Of a stretch of 64,000 nucleotides of DNA, positions 1-12,000 are shown piece by piece. Below the pieces are notes generated by a model, which was not told the origin of the DNA, made no database searches, and saw only the letters and a program-made list of their open reading frames with translations. The DNA is from Colias croceus (lineage: Eukaryota > Arthropoda > Insecta > Lepidoptera > Pieridae). How positions within the stretch are numbered: the first letter of the stretch is position 1; each line of letters opens with the position of its first letter. Location: contig NC_059552.1 of the NCBI RefSeq assembly GCF_905220415.1, positions 6,649,001 to 6,713,000 on the forward strand, in the 5' to 3' direction. The translations under genes and the position numbers were made by a program.

Positions 1-1546
1 TCGTGTAAAGTTCGTAATAAATTAATATTTTTCATAAAATAACGAAGTCTTATGAAGGAAATATTGCGGACTTATTTTTGGTTTTAGAGTGAACTAACAA
101 CATTTGAAAAATAATGGTTTTTCAAATGTTTGTCGATTTTGTGACAATTGCAAGGAAAATGGCATTTATAAATAGCGTCATGTTTTGAAAATGCCTGATC
201 CATATCTAATACCCACATATTTACATATTTCAAATTTAGGCAAAAGCCATTTCATTTGAAATAAATTGAATAACATTATCCCACTCAATATTTACATATT
301 ATGCCACTCTTTTTCATATAAATGACAAAATAATATTATTGGTATATTGGCAGCTATATAATTTTCCCTTTTCAAACAGTCGTCAATATTTATAGCTCTC
401 ACCAGTATTCAACACGTGCCATGAGCTCCATTTTCGTAGCCATAATACGGATATAGAAGCTTCTTTTAACGAAAAAAGCTGTTTTAAAAGCATGATACGA
501 AATTGTATCATACATTTGTGGGCTGTTTATGTTACAGTTAGAATTAATTGTCGGTCAAAACTATTTTTGACTGTAAAGATCAGTGGAAAACGTTTCACTA
601 AGGGGATCGGTCAAAACAATTTTTAACGTTAAAAGTAGAGTTTTAATCATTAAAATATCATTTATCAATAGTTCATCTGAAATCTGACAATACGTAATTA
701 AGATGCAAGCAAATAGTAATGTAACAATTATACTTAGACCATTTTGTGGACAAAATTGAGGCTTAGTGTGGGATCCGATTACCATTCATTCCTTTTTAGG
801 CCAAGGTCTTGACGAAACGTTGTAAGGATAGCAATTAGCCGCATCAACTCGTTTGAGGGCAAAAGCTATGTGTTTTCGGATTATAGAAGAAATACAACGG
901 ACATATTATGCTTATTGGATTAATTAACAAGAGAGAACTATTTTATATACGTTACGTTTATCTTAAAAAATATAGATATCCTCTTATCATTTATTATTAA
1001 GTATATATAATTTTAACTTGCTGAATTTTAGAGTTTCGGTCATATAATAATATTGCCAAATATTGTAATCATTATGATAATTAAATTTAATGCACTAAAT
1101 AGAAATGGATAATGATTGAATTTTTGTGAATACTTAGTTAGAAAAAATAGTAATAATTACTATATAGGTCTGTAATTTTTAACAGGTAGTGTTAAGAACA
1201 CTACCTGTTAAAAATTACAGACCTATAGATATGAATATTTTTTTTTGAGTTTTAGATGGATCGTTGAAGAATATTAAAACTAAACTTGAAGAATATTAAG
1301 AATATTAAAACTAAAAAGGAGTAAAAAACGATTGATTCCAGCAGAGCATAAAAATTCCATTTGGTAAAAATAAAAAATTCATTAGCAAGATACATTACCT
1401 TATGTATAAATATGATCGATGAAACTTTCATGGTGTAATTATCCTAATTACAATGTTGGGGCATTTAAATAAAATAAAATGTGTGAGTAAAAAATTTATT
1501 TTACATCCAAAACATTATAAACTCATTTTAGGCACTAACTTACTTA
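1..1546. other. Intergenic, no gene seen
   Basis: AT-rich sequence with only short chance frames. The only structured item is a perfect 65-bp hairpin at 1163-1227. Confidence 0.6.
1163..1227. repeat. Perfect 31-bp inverted repeat with a 3-nt spacer
   Basis: The arms are 1163-1193 and 1197-1227 with spacer AAG. The left arm begins TATAGGTCTGTAATTTTTAA and the right arm is its exact reverse complement, 31 of 31. It could be the remnant of a fold-back transposon or the stem of a small-RNA precursor. Confidence 0.9.
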
Positions 1547-1550
1547 GGTA

Positions 1551-1586
<36 letters not shown>

Positions 1587-1611
1587 AATAGCAGGCAAAC
1601 GAGCAGACGGG

Positions 1612-4600
1612 TCACCTGATGTTAAGTGAACATCGTCGCCCACTTGCACCCACAATACCAGGGGTATGGCGAGTGTGTTGCCGGCCTTTAAGGTGGGTGT
1701 ACGCTCTTTTCTTAAAGGTCCCCAAATCGTAACTCATTGGAAACACTGCCGGCGGGAGCAGATTCCAAATTTCCGTAGCACGAGGCAAAAAGCTTCTTTT
1801 AAAGCGAACTGTTGTTGATCGCCAGCTGTCCAGATGGTATGGATGGAATTTGAGCTTGTGACGTGCTGTACGGTGGTGGAATTCAGCCGCAGGCAGTGTT
1901 CCAAACAGTTCTTCAGAGCACTCCCCATGATAAATGCGGTAGAAGACGCACAAGGAGGCGACTTCTCTACGCAGTGCTAAAGAATCAAGCCGATCGGTTA
2001 GACTTGGCTCGCCAACGAGGCGCACAGCTCTCCGTTGGATTCGGTCAAATGGAAGGAGATACTGTTGAGGTGCACCGGCCCAGAGATGGGAGCAGTATTC
2101 CATATGCGGCCTGACTTGCGCCTTATAAAGGTTAAGGCGATGGCTCGGAGTGAAATACTGCCCCGCTCTACAGAGTACACCTAATTTCTGGGAAGCTAAC
2201 TTAGCTTTTCCTTCCAGATGACAAGAGAACTGCACATCACTCGTGATTTCGAGACCAAGAATTCCGATACTGGCTGTGGCTTTTAGGGGAGTACTTTGAA
2301 AAATGGGAGTCGCGATAAAGGGATTCTTCTTAGCGGTAAATGCGCAGACTTGTGTCTTATTGGGGTTAAATTGGACCAGGTTAATACGACCCCAATTCGA
2401 GACTTCATCTAAGGAAGTTTCGATTTCGGACACAAGATCGTTCCGGCACTCAATGACGCGATCCCGAGAAATATTGCTTCGGCCGGCATAAACTGCATCA
2501 CACGTACTGTCATCTGCATAGCAATGAATGCTGCTAACGCGCAGCAAATCATTGATATGCAGAAGAAACAGTGTGGGAGACAGAACGCAACCTTGAGGTA
2601 CACCAGCGTTCACGAGCTTGGGTTCGGAGCATGAACCGTCGACCACGACTTTCATACTACGCTCAGTGAGAAAACTGGCGACCCATCGGCAAAAGTTCTC
2701 GGGAAGCCCATAGGAAGAAAGCTTCGAAAGAAGCGCTTTGTGCCAGACCCGATCAAAGGCTTTCGCTATGTCCAAACTGACCGCCAATGCTTCACCCTTG
2801 CTCTCTATCGCCTCCGCCCAACGATGTGTTAAATATACTAGAAGATCACCAGCCGATCGTCCGTGACGGAATCCATACTGACGGTCACAGATCAGCTGGT
2901 GCTCCTCCAGATATTTCAGCAACTGGCGATTGATAATGGTTTCCATTATCTTGGAGAGCAAAGAAGTGATAGCTATGGGTCGATAATTGGACGGGTCCGA
3001 GCGATCGCCCTTTTTCGGGATCGGATGCACTAAAGCCGTCTTCCATGAGTTCGGGACAACGCCTGTAGAGTAGGAGTACCGGAAAAGTCGCGTCAGAACC
3101 GGAGCCAACTCAGGTGCGCACATCTTAAGCACAATAGGAGGAATACCGTCAGGGCCACTTGACTTATGGACGTCCAGGGAAAGGAGTGCTTTACGCACTG
3201 CTCTCTGACTAAAACGAATGTCAGGCATGGATGCTTCACATCGTGGGATGGTAGGTGGCAAGAACCCTGTGTCGTCCAACGTCGAATTAGCAGCAAAAAG
3301 AGAGCCAAGAAGGTCGGCTTTCTCTTTTGCTGTGTGGGCCAACGAGTCATTCTCCATGCGCAGAGATGGTAGGGACGGCTGACAAAAATTCCCTTGCACA
3401 GCTTTAGCGAGGGCCCAAAAGGCTCGAGTTCCAGAAGGAAGTAGGGCAAGTTTTTCGCCAAACTTAGCAATGAGACCGAGTTCAATTCTCTTTTCAATGT
3501 ACGGGCGTTTGGATCACTAGATGCGAGTGCATTGGCCCAGGCCTGGAAGCAATCTTGTTTACGGCGCGATGCCGATTTGCAAGAGCGACCAAACCAAGGC
3601 TGGGACTTGCCACCCACGGGAACAACAGAGTTTGGAACAAAGAGCTCCATTCCCTGAAGCACCACATCGGCGACAGAGTCAGCACACGCACTAGGATCAT
3701 TCGCGGAGAAACAAACTCGGCTCCAGGGATACGATGAGAAGAAAGTACGCATCCCATCCCAATCTGCCGACTTATAGTGCCAAACGCGGCGGTGGCCTGC
3801 ACGTGGAGGCCGAGGTAAGCGCAAGATTGGCACTGAACTCCGGACTAGGCAGTGGTCGGAAGAGCCCATAGGGGCATCGACATTTACCTGGTAGCCTTCC
3901 GGGTGGGAAGTCAGCAGAAGGTCCAACAAAGAAGGCGTATGATCCTCAATGTCTGGAATTCGCGTGGGCGATGATACCAATTGCGTGAGGTTATAGGCAA
4001 GAGCGAAGTCGTGTACAGATCTACCCGCATGGTCGGTTGTTCGTGACTTGAGAAATTCGGTATGATGAGCATTGAAGTCACCAAGGACAACGATTTCTGC
4101 AGCAGGAGTCTGATTAAGCACGGTGTCAACCGATGACTGAATGTGCTCAAAGAGTCGGTCCGATTCGTCATTTCCGCTATGGGACCTATAAAGGCACGCA
4201 TAGATGCGCGGGTGGTCGTCGCATTCTACACGTAGCCAAAGAATGGAAAGGTCCCTACCTTCAAGATGACCAAGGCGACGAAAGCAGATATCTTCCCGGA
4301 TATATGCGCATACACCAGCGCGGGGTAAAAAATTGTGCTCCAGGCTGAAGCCAGGGTAACTAAGGTATGATGCATCAGACGGTGAAGATATCTGAGTTTC
4401 GGTTAGAAACAGTAAGGCCGGCTTCGCCGTTTCGAGATGGTAATGCACGGCGTTGATATTAGAGTGAATACCCCTGATATTGCAGAAGTTAACGCGGAGC
4501 GTGGAAAGGGGTGCGCAGGTCTTTCTGCTCTTTTTGCCTGGTAGGGAAGTAACGAGCGGTATTTTGCCCTCCCCAGAATACGTAGGGCGGCCTGAACAAG

Positions 4601-4727
4601 ATTGCTCAGGGAGGGATTCTCCAGCATCAAAAGAGCTGGTACCCTCCTGGGGTAAATTTCTGTTTAAAACCGCTGCCATGATGCTTAAAGGGAGGGGGGG
4701 GGGGGGATGGGCTTCCGGATACCTCAC
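1612..4727 (-). pseudogene. LINE endonuclease-reverse transcriptase polyprotein, one frameshift
   Basis: The upstream frame (4727 to about 3510) encodes the endonuclease: NIRG at about residue 83, LTE at 108-110, GDFNAH at 216-221 and SSDH at 289-292 are the expected catalytic and metal-binding blocks. Near 3505-3515 the reading frame shifts by one base, and the reverse transcriptase continues in another frame to 1612. It contains SSGPDGIPP, NYRPIAITSLLSK, YGFRHGRS, SLDIAKAFDRVWH, GVPQGCVLSP and the YADD active site (2509-2520). The C-terminal part ends with a WNLLPPAVFP motif typical of these elements. Only one lesion is visible, so the copy looks young. The product would copy its own RNA into DNA at a nicked target. 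Confidence 0.9.
4689..4706. repeat. Homopolymer G tract near the 5' end of the LINE frame
   Basis: A run of G broken by a single A, read as a proline run near the start of the LINE frame on the minus strand. Length variation here could shift the frame, so the first residues of that frame may not be real. Confidence 0.6.
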
Positions 4728-5132
4728 TTACCTAATGCGAAACGCAAATTTATGCTTCACGCCGGTTTCCTGTGAGGTAGTGGTCCTGCCCCGGACGAAC
4801 TACAGCCCGTTCGTGCTACATACAGAGACTGTATGCAGCTGTAGTTCTACCACTCTAAACTAATCGCCAGAGCCTCGTTTGTAGACCAGCAGGGTGCACC
4901 ACGAGCAGGTGAGGTTGGCTTTGGCCAAAAGGTGTTATATGGCCATGACACCCCAATTTTGTGGTACATTTCAATTTTCAATCGTATACATACATCACAA
5001 CAATTTATACATCTATTTATTACATTTTTTTAAATATCAACAACACACATTGAATCTTTTAACTCTCTATACTTACATTAAACATCATCTTGACTGAGTT
5101 TCATTCACAACAAAATAATATTTATATAATAC

Positions 5133-5329
5133 TAGCTTTCCTCCCGCGGCTTCGCCCGCTTTTTCAAATAAAACCCAGGATTTCCGGGATAAAACCTATC
5201 CTATGTCCTTTCTCGAGTATCAAAATATCTCTATACCAAATTTCATGCAAATTGGTTCAGTAGTTAAGGCGTGATTGAGTAACAGACAGACAGACAGAGT
5301 TACTTTCGCATTTATAATATTAGTATGGA
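5133..5329 (-). mobile_element. Helitron-like non-autonomous repeat, family 1
   Basis: On the minus strand it starts TCCATACTAATATTATAAAT and ends in a GC-rich hairpin (GCGGGCGAAGCCGCGGG) followed by CTAGT. A TC start and a hairpin plus CTRR(T) end are the marks of Helitrons. Copies of the same family are at 24375, 25635, 34518 and 52419. Internal (CAGA)n varies between copies. Confidence 0.75.
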
Positions 5330-5508
5330 CTAGCGGTCCATCCCGGCTTACGTTACGGCGGTACATGTTTACGTTTTCTCTCCATTAAAACCATCCTCGT
5401 ACTTCGAGGAAAATAAAGAAAAGAATTAACGAAATCGATTCAGCCGTTCTCAAAATTTGCGCTTAGCAACAAAGTTTAGCGTTTCATTTAAATTATAGAA
5501 TATAGAAA
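5330..5508 (-). mobile_element. Helitron-like non-autonomous repeat, family 3
   Basis: It directly abuts the family 1 copy, sharing the CTAG junction. Family 3 is recognised by GGCGGACCGCTAGT at the 3' end, an internal ACGTTTTCTC block and a block reading ATCGGTTCAGCCGTTC in other copies. Here it is diverged. Confidence 0.7.
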
Positions 5509-5688
5509 ATGATATAATATTATTCTATCCAAATTATTACTATGGCTTAGACGATATGAGTTTCATGAGCAATTGAAACCATTATAATATTATTTTCTTA
5601 AGTATTACATTTTTAATTAACTTAAGTCTAATAAACTTTACAAAATTATCACAATTAAGTAACATCAATATTAACATTTTATTAAAGA

Positions 5689-5735
5689 ACTAGCTGTGCC
5701 CGCGACTTCGTCCGCGTGGAATAGCGACTGCATAG
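5689..5735 (-). mobile_element. Helitron-like 3'-end fragment
   Basis: ACTAGCTGTGCCCGCGACTT, followed by CGTCCGCGTGGA, is the hairpin and CTAGT end of a Helitron-like repeat in minus orientation. The body is missing or too diverged to see. Confidence 0.5.
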
Positions 5736-5844
5736 TATTTACTACTTTACATACAATTATTATTTAGTAAACACGTACTACCATAAACAATTCAAAGAGT
5801 TGTTATGAGAATTTATTACTAATCTAAGCTAAAAAACTTACTTT

Positions 5845-6401
5845 CCGGAAATCCGGGGCATTCTCCGGGGATATCCGAAAATGCCTGTAAAATATCTGGA
5901 AAATCCCCCGGAAAATGTGTGAAAATGTCCGGGAAATACCCGGAAAATGTCCGGAAAATATTCGGAAAATGCGTGAAAATGCCCGGAAAATCCCCGGAAA
6001 ATATTCGGAAAATGCGTGAAAATGCCCGGAAAATGCGTGAAAATGTCCGGAAAAAGCGTGGAAAATGCCTGGAAAATTCCCGGAAAATGTCAGGGAAATG
6101 TCTGGAAAATGCCTGGGAAATGAGAAATATATGGAAAATATCCGGAAAATGCATGAAAATGTCCGGAAAATATCCGTAAAATACCTGGGAGATGCCCGGA
6201 AAATACCCGGAAAATGCGTGAAAATGTTCGGAAAAAGCGTGGAAAATGCATGGAAAAATCTAGAAAATATCCGGAAAATGCGTGAAAATGTCCGGAAAAG
6301 GCGTGGAAAATGCCTGGAAAATCCCCGGAAAATGCCCGGAAAATTTCCGGAAATTATCCGGAAAATGCGTGAAAATGTCCGGAAATAGCGTGGAAAATGC
6401 C
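5845..6401. repeat. Minisatellite with about 11-bp units (GGAAAATGYCC type)
   Basis: About 560 bp made of degenerate units of 11-12 bp such as GGAAAATGCGT and GAAAATGTCCG in mixed order, often forming a 21-22 bp higher-order unit. It opens long frames on both strands because the unit lacks stop codons; those are artefacts of the repeat. Confidence 0.9.
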
Positions 6402-8216
6402 ACTTCAAATTTGCGAAGTAATTAAAGCAGACAACCAAAAAAAGAAAAAGAAAGCTAAAATCTTTCATAATATTAAATGTTATAGTATAGGCCATAGGGG
6501 ATATTCATATTTCATAATATGTACTTAATGTATGGGAGGGTTTAAAGATAATTTTTTTTATATTTTTCGATTTATTAAAAAAAATGATTACGGCCATTTT
6601 ACTCATTAGGTTAAGTACTTTCGATATCAGTTTAAAGTTTTTTGTTATCTGTAATACTTACAAAAAAAAATCGCCTGTGCACACTTAACGATTACACCCT
6701 GTATATGAATGCCTTAGCAAATGTTCGCCGTGATTATTTAAATGATCATAATTTTTTTATTAATGAAACAATTGACATGAAATAAACACTAAATGACAAA
6801 AAAAAAATTAACTACAGTTTTGGGTTCGGGATCAATTTAACACATAGATAATATCTTCCCAAGGTACTAAATTTTAATAAAAAAGTTGTTTTTGTTATTT
6901 ATATCTAAAAAGGAGCTTTTTTAATAGACAGAAATAAACATTAAATTTTTATAAGTTTTATGGACGCTGAATGTAATGCAAATGGGCAAATATTAAAAGT
7001 AAAATTAGGTTTTTAAAATAAATAAATGAAATAACTACCGTGTTAATCCATTTGGTATGATTGTAAATATTTTACTTGGTGTGGTACGTATATTAAATTG
7101 ATAAATAATATGTACTCTGATCCCAGTACGATCTGTACCGCGATAGCCATAACGATAATAAAACAATCAGATAACAGTACCTAAAGCACGAATAAAAATC
7201 ATACTTGTACAGTAGTTCTGAGCGCAATATTTACGTTTCAAAATAACATTTTTTTATGGTACTAAAACGTAGGTAGATTCTCACGCACGCACGCTGATAC
7301 GTGGTTGGCTGCCCCTTCTCTCATTCCCGAAAAATATCCTATAAAATTACCCAAGATTCTTCCAATGATTGTACCATACGTTGGACATAAACTTTAGTCA
7401 ACAATTGACCACGCGCAAGGATACTAATTTCTACTACATCCTCACGCAAATCGTCAATTTTTATGAACATTGAATCTGTAAATAAAAAAAATCAAAAGAT
7501 AACTTTACCTAATTTTATTAAAAAGCTACTAACAAATAAAATTCTATCAAGAACTAAAGTGACCTTTGGGCGTTTAATAGTCTTGTAAAAGTTATACATA
7601 AAAATAAAATTTCATCATTTTCTTATTTTGTCATAACTTCAATTCTAATTAAAAACATGAGTCTAATTATATAATTAAAAAGAATAAATATAAATGCTAC
7701 AACTTACCTTTTGTGGGAACGCAAGAAGGAATTTTAAAAATGTCACCAATGAACACAATCTACTATTAGTTATTACCAATATTAACTGTTAATGGTGTCT
7801 TGTTTGACATCAAATAATAAACATCTACCCTCACTTGTAAAATTTTATTTAGTATATTCACATAAAATATAAGCACCTGAAGTGGACTCTGGGAAGACAT
7901 GGGTTAAAAAGTTAAATAAATAAGTACAAATAAAAAACCCCACCAACATCATAATATTTAATTTTAAATTATAAATTTGCAAGAAGCGTTAAATATGTAA
8001 ATTGATTTGATTTTAATGAAGTCTCATAGATGGCGCTGTTTCAAATTTGTCTTTATACTACTAAGATTCATTAAACTGTTTCTCTGCAAAAATTACGTAA
8101 ATGACGTAGTTTTTATAGTGTAAAGTTAGATAATAGCGTGGCTTACCCAAAAACAACATGAGTCTTTAGATTGTACGCTGTGTAATACACGGAATACGTA
8201 AGAAAAATAAAGGTTC

Positions 8217-8396
8217 ACAGCTCCTCCCCCGGAGGTGATAGCATGATAATATAAGCCTCACCTGACCTGTTAGTAATATTCATGCAAAATTTGAAGTCAA
8301 TCTATGCAGTACTTTTCGAGATTAGCTCGGACAAATATACAGACAAACAGACAAACAGACAAACAGACAAACCGACAAACAGACAAACAGACAAAA
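8217..8396 (+). repeat. Degenerate interspersed repeat ending in (ACAGACAA)n
   Basis: A repeat-like body (CATGCAAAATTTGAAGTCAA, then a GAGATTAGC motif) runs into an 8-bp microsatellite ACAGACAA of about seven units at 8339-8394. It resembles the internal part of Helitron-like repeats, where a CAGA tract lies next to a similar block. Confidence 0.55.
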
Positions 8397-8606
8397 ATTC
8401 TTAAAACTATATTTTTGTCTTCTATATCGATTATAGATCATGGATTATGTATTCTTTTAAAAAAATATTCAATGTACAGTTTTGACTTTCCTACGATTTT
8501 ATTATATGTATAGATTTTATTCTTTCCGAACCAACTTCTTTCGTAATATCATTTGGCACATACATCTATTTATATTTACATTTTTACAACAATAAAATTG
8601 TTTATA

Positions 8607-8612
8607 TTTATT
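8607..8612 (-). terminator. Candidate poly(A) signal of the receptor gene
   Basis: AATAAA on the minus strand, about 240 nt past the receptor stop codon. In DNA this AT-rich the hexamer is common by chance, so this is only a candidate. Confidence 0.3.
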
Positions 8613-8692
8613 TAGCGTTCTTTTCTCTAATAAGAACAAAAATAGAGTAGGTACAATATCATCAAGAAGACTTTGTACAAACACATCCGAAA

Positions 8693-8775
8693 AAGTAGAC
8701 CTTTTTGAAATGGTTGTTTAATACGTAATTCGGTGAATAAGTTTTAACCAAGGATTGAAAAATCAGCCCTAAGTA
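8693..8775. mobile_element. Half of a MITE (family with GATTTTTCAATC ends)
   Basis: It matches the right half of the elements at 33373, 42818 and 54721, including AATAAGTTTTAACCAAGGAT and the AAAATCAGCCCT terminus. It lies 75-157 nt past the receptor stop codon, so it is probably within the 3' UTR. Confidence 0.7.
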
Positions 8776-8849
8776 AAATACAAACAAATGTCTAAGAGCA
8801 TTTGAAAAAATAATAATATACACGTTTATGTAATTCTCCAACAAAGTAA

Positions 8850-9005
8850 TTACTTAGCAATCCGAGTCTGCAAAGTGAATATTTCGTACGCTTTCGTCTT
8901 GTACTCCTCAAACTGTCGTTCACTCCAACACGGGAGGGGCTCCGTACTCCCGCTCGGTACCACTAGGGAGGTCTCTTGGTACCCAACGTACCGGGACTTT
9001 ATGTT
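8850..9005 (-). CDS. AKHR: AKHR-like receptor, terminal coding exon 8 (C-tail and stop)
   Basis: The acceptor is CACTTCTCTTTCAG|AAC, followed by 51 codons and TAA. The frame is that required by the phase-0 micro-exon upstream. The third codon position is much richer in G and C than the surrounding DNA, as expected for coding sequence. The tail reads NIKSRYVGYQETSLVV, then SGSTEPLPCW, ending FTLQTRIAK. Ser and Thr residues here are possible kinase and arrestin sites, as is usual in peptide receptors. The other open frame, entered from a phase-1 exon, would stop after 29 codons and is not favoured. Confidence 0.78.
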   Translation of the reverse strand, partial: NIKSRYVGYQETSLVVPSGSTEPLPCWSERQFEEYKTKAYEIFTLQTRIAK

Positions 9006-12000
9006 CTGAAAGAGAAGTGGTAATTAGTATGTGAAGTAAAGGTTATACATACATATTTAACTGACTTCAAAAAAATGATGAGGTTCTCAATTGGGCCGGT
9101 ATTTTTTGGTAAATATTATTTGATAACATATTTATCAAAGATTAAAAATATTACTATTAATACGCAAATATTTTCAGTTATCTTTGCTTTACATTAATAT
9201 CATAAAAACTTTGTTTCATAATATCTTTGTTAATATTATAATACGTAGTAATCTAGAGCAACCAATGGTTGTTGTGATGGAAACAAAAGAAGAATCAATC
9301 AGCCAGTGAATTTGATTGATTGTACGGATCTAAACGTCTCTCATAATATAATATATTGTTGAATAAATTATCGAACAATATGGGTTTGAATTACGTTGAT
9401 TAATAGTGCATGTTTGTGATTTAATTAAGTAGGATTCACAACACGCTGTGCAATGTACATACCTATCTACTATTATTAAAATTAAACCAACTTCACACAG
9501 CATCAAGCCTAGCACATATTTTAATCTTCATAATTATTGTACAAAATATGATAGAAACCATATAATGAGCCAAAATTTTAATTAAGTCGCAAAATTGTTA
9601 CCTGCTAACCAATTATGTGTGTGTACAGTATTTTATAAAATCTTAGTATTTGCTTCTTTTTATCTATAATATTTTTATTTACTTTAGTTTAGAAACCAAT
9701 ATTTTCAAATCTTAATAAAACCAAACTTGTGTTTAGAAATCTTGTTTATTGATTTTTTTTTTGTATTGTATTTTAAGATTATGTTATTAAATATGAAATC
9801 ATGGTAATTTTTTTACTCTACATCCCTTTTTTAATATCGAAAGAGTCGCTTCTACTTAACACCCCCCCGAACTGTTCCCGCTACCGCTGTTTCTCAAACA
9901 CATTACTCATTCGCACAGTCTTCAATGTCATTGATTAATCTAACCATCTCAAACATGGCAGCCACAACAAGGCAACTATTACAATAATTATTCACAGAAG
10001 AAGGTCAATGAATCTGGGTGTAGATTGAGTGTAGACTTGTTTGACTAATCCTAGTATAAAGACTATAAAGTACTCCCTAGATGGTTAGGGGCTGTCCATT
10101 AATCACGTGAGGCTCGAAAGGGGGGGGGGGGAGGGGTCCATCAAAACATCACGAAATATCACAAGGGGGAGGGGGGGTAAAGTAATATATCACGTGTATT
10201 TATTTTTCGACAAGCGCGCGATACTCAACCGAAAAGCGGCGTTAGATGTATTTATTTTTAGTCAAACGCGTACAACTTTTTCGCATATCTTACATTATTT
10301 ATATGCCATTCAAAAACAAACTGCAATCTTTCTGTCTACCTCTGAACGTTTATTATAATAGTAGTCTTTAATTTACTATAATAAAATTAGATGATAGATA
10401 CTTATACCAGTATTTTTTTATAAATAAAAAATTGATTCTTTACACACAATATATAGCCAAATCATCGATCTAAAGGATTATTCATGCCTGACACCACGTT
10501 AATGCAGGGTGTGCTGCAATATCTTTTCTATCGACTTATGATTTTTTTCATATGCCATATAAATAAATATTTTACACCCTTACACGTGTTACAAATATTA
10601 CTAGAAATCGACTATCGCCTGTGAAGTTTTCCGTACTGAAACATTTTACAGTTGGATAAACTCCTTCGAGATTTGCTAACAAGGTCGACATGTTATCAGA
10701 TTTTAAACTTTGTATATGTTTTTAAATTTAATAATTTAATTTACTTCAAAAAACGAGATGTTTTACTGTATTTTTTTATGGTCACCGATTTTCACTCAAC
10801 CAATAAAAACCATACTTTAATGTTTAGGACTTTACCAATACGGACATACACAAAAAAGTGTTAAAACGATACAAATGTCGGAATACGGAAATAAAACAGA
10901 ACAATCACCTCGGATGAGACATATTTGAGTTTCACGACACTAACGAACAGCGTGTAGATAATAATTTATGCGTAAATTTTAGAACTTTACTTATGTAGGT
11001 ACTTCAAGTCTAACTAAAGCAATGTTACCACATCCAATTCAACCCATGTCGAATAAGAAGCTCGCATGTTAATCGGTGTTAAATTAAAAAATAGGTTATT
11101 ATGATTCAAAAATGCTTCTAGAAGAAGTCTTAATTGAATAAATAAATGTTTGAGTTTGAGTTTTTAAGTTTTGGATAAATTTCATTTGAATAACTTAAAA
11201 ATATTTGAAAATATTTAAATAATGGCAAAAGCCTGATTATAAAGATTATAAACCATAATACCCGGTAGCCTTGTGATGGTATTGCTACCGTTAAGTGAAA
11301 GTCACTGGTCACTGTTTCCAATCTTGTGATTAATTATTTTCTATTTCATCTTATATTTAAAAATTCCTTGTTGTTGTGATAAATATATTTTATTACACGA
11401 CTACACGTGTATTCGCGCAGGAAAATAATACAGGCTATTATTCTTATGTCACTGAATTTACCATCACTAATTAAATAAGTAAATTATGAGGGAAATTCTA
11501 GGAATTTATTTTGTAATATTGTTTTTATAATAGAATGAAATATTATGAGATAAAAAGAGTCTTTGTAAAGATAGACCGAATTATTATACAGCCTAATATT
11601 GAAACGTGTACAGTAGAGATGTTGATAGTAATACATATAAGACTAGTGTGAACGTTTGTGCATTTCAGTCGTGTATCGAACATTGCTTGATAATATTAAT
11701 AGCTGCGCCCCGCGGTTTCAACCGCGTGGCTCCGCTCTTGTTGGTCTTAGCGAGAAGATAATATATTATAGCCTTCCTCGATAAATGGACTATCTAAAAA
11801 AAAATCGTATTGGACCAAACAAACAAACTTTTCAGCTTTATAATATTAGTATAGATTTACTATTATTATATTAAATAACTATATAATAGCTAGGCGTAAG
11901 TTTAATTTAATTTTACTAACGACCATTATTTGCATTCGTCCATTTGGGCTAGAAATTTCCTTTCCCAGTTTAAATGGTGAAAGTTCTCTCTAACTGGCTT

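Larger units (their letters stand above)
1547..4971 (-). mobile_element. Near-complete non-LTR retrotransposon with 9-bp target duplication
   Basis: A LINE inserted in minus orientation. It ends at a poly(T) run (the poly(A) tail) at about 1553-1580. The 9-bp word GGTACATTT occurs just outside both ends (1547-1555 and 4963-4971) and is the likely target-site duplication. The 3' end, reading CCTGCTATTAACAT before the tail, is a pattern I know from lepidopteran CR1/Jockey-type elements. It carries an apurinic-type endonuclease and a reverse transcriptase, separated by one frameshift, plus about 235 bp of 5' leader with no ORF1. The clade (CR1/Jockey group) is an inference. Confidence 0.9.
4972..8606. 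other. Region between the LINE and the receptor 3' end, no gene
   Basis: No convincing coding sequence. It contains two abutting Helitron-like repeats, a third fragment, a minisatellite at 5845-6401, and a degenerate repeat ending in an 8-bp microsatellite near 8.34 kb. The remainder is plain AT-rich DNA. Confidence 0.6.

Noticed and set aside
4480..4863. 127-codon plus frame and other plus frames at 1863-4350
   Set aside because: They lie antisense to the LINE endonuclease and reverse transcriptase and are shadows of that coding sequence.
5284..5299. Short direct repeats (ACAG)n and similar tracts considered as a CRISPR-like array
   Set aside because: They are simple microsatellites inside Helitron-like repeats, with no spacers, in an animal genome.
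5819..6495. Long frames on both strands with repeated FPDIFRTFS or GKMRENVRK-like words
   Set aside because: They are translations of the 11-bp minisatellite, whose unit lacks stops. Overlapping frames on both strands and no domain make them artefacts.
8915..9005. Alternative frame of the terminal exon, 29 codons, if joined directly to exon 6
   Set aside because: Direct joining in phase gives an early stop, while the micro-exon at 14310 puts the longer, codon-biased 51-codon frame in phase.
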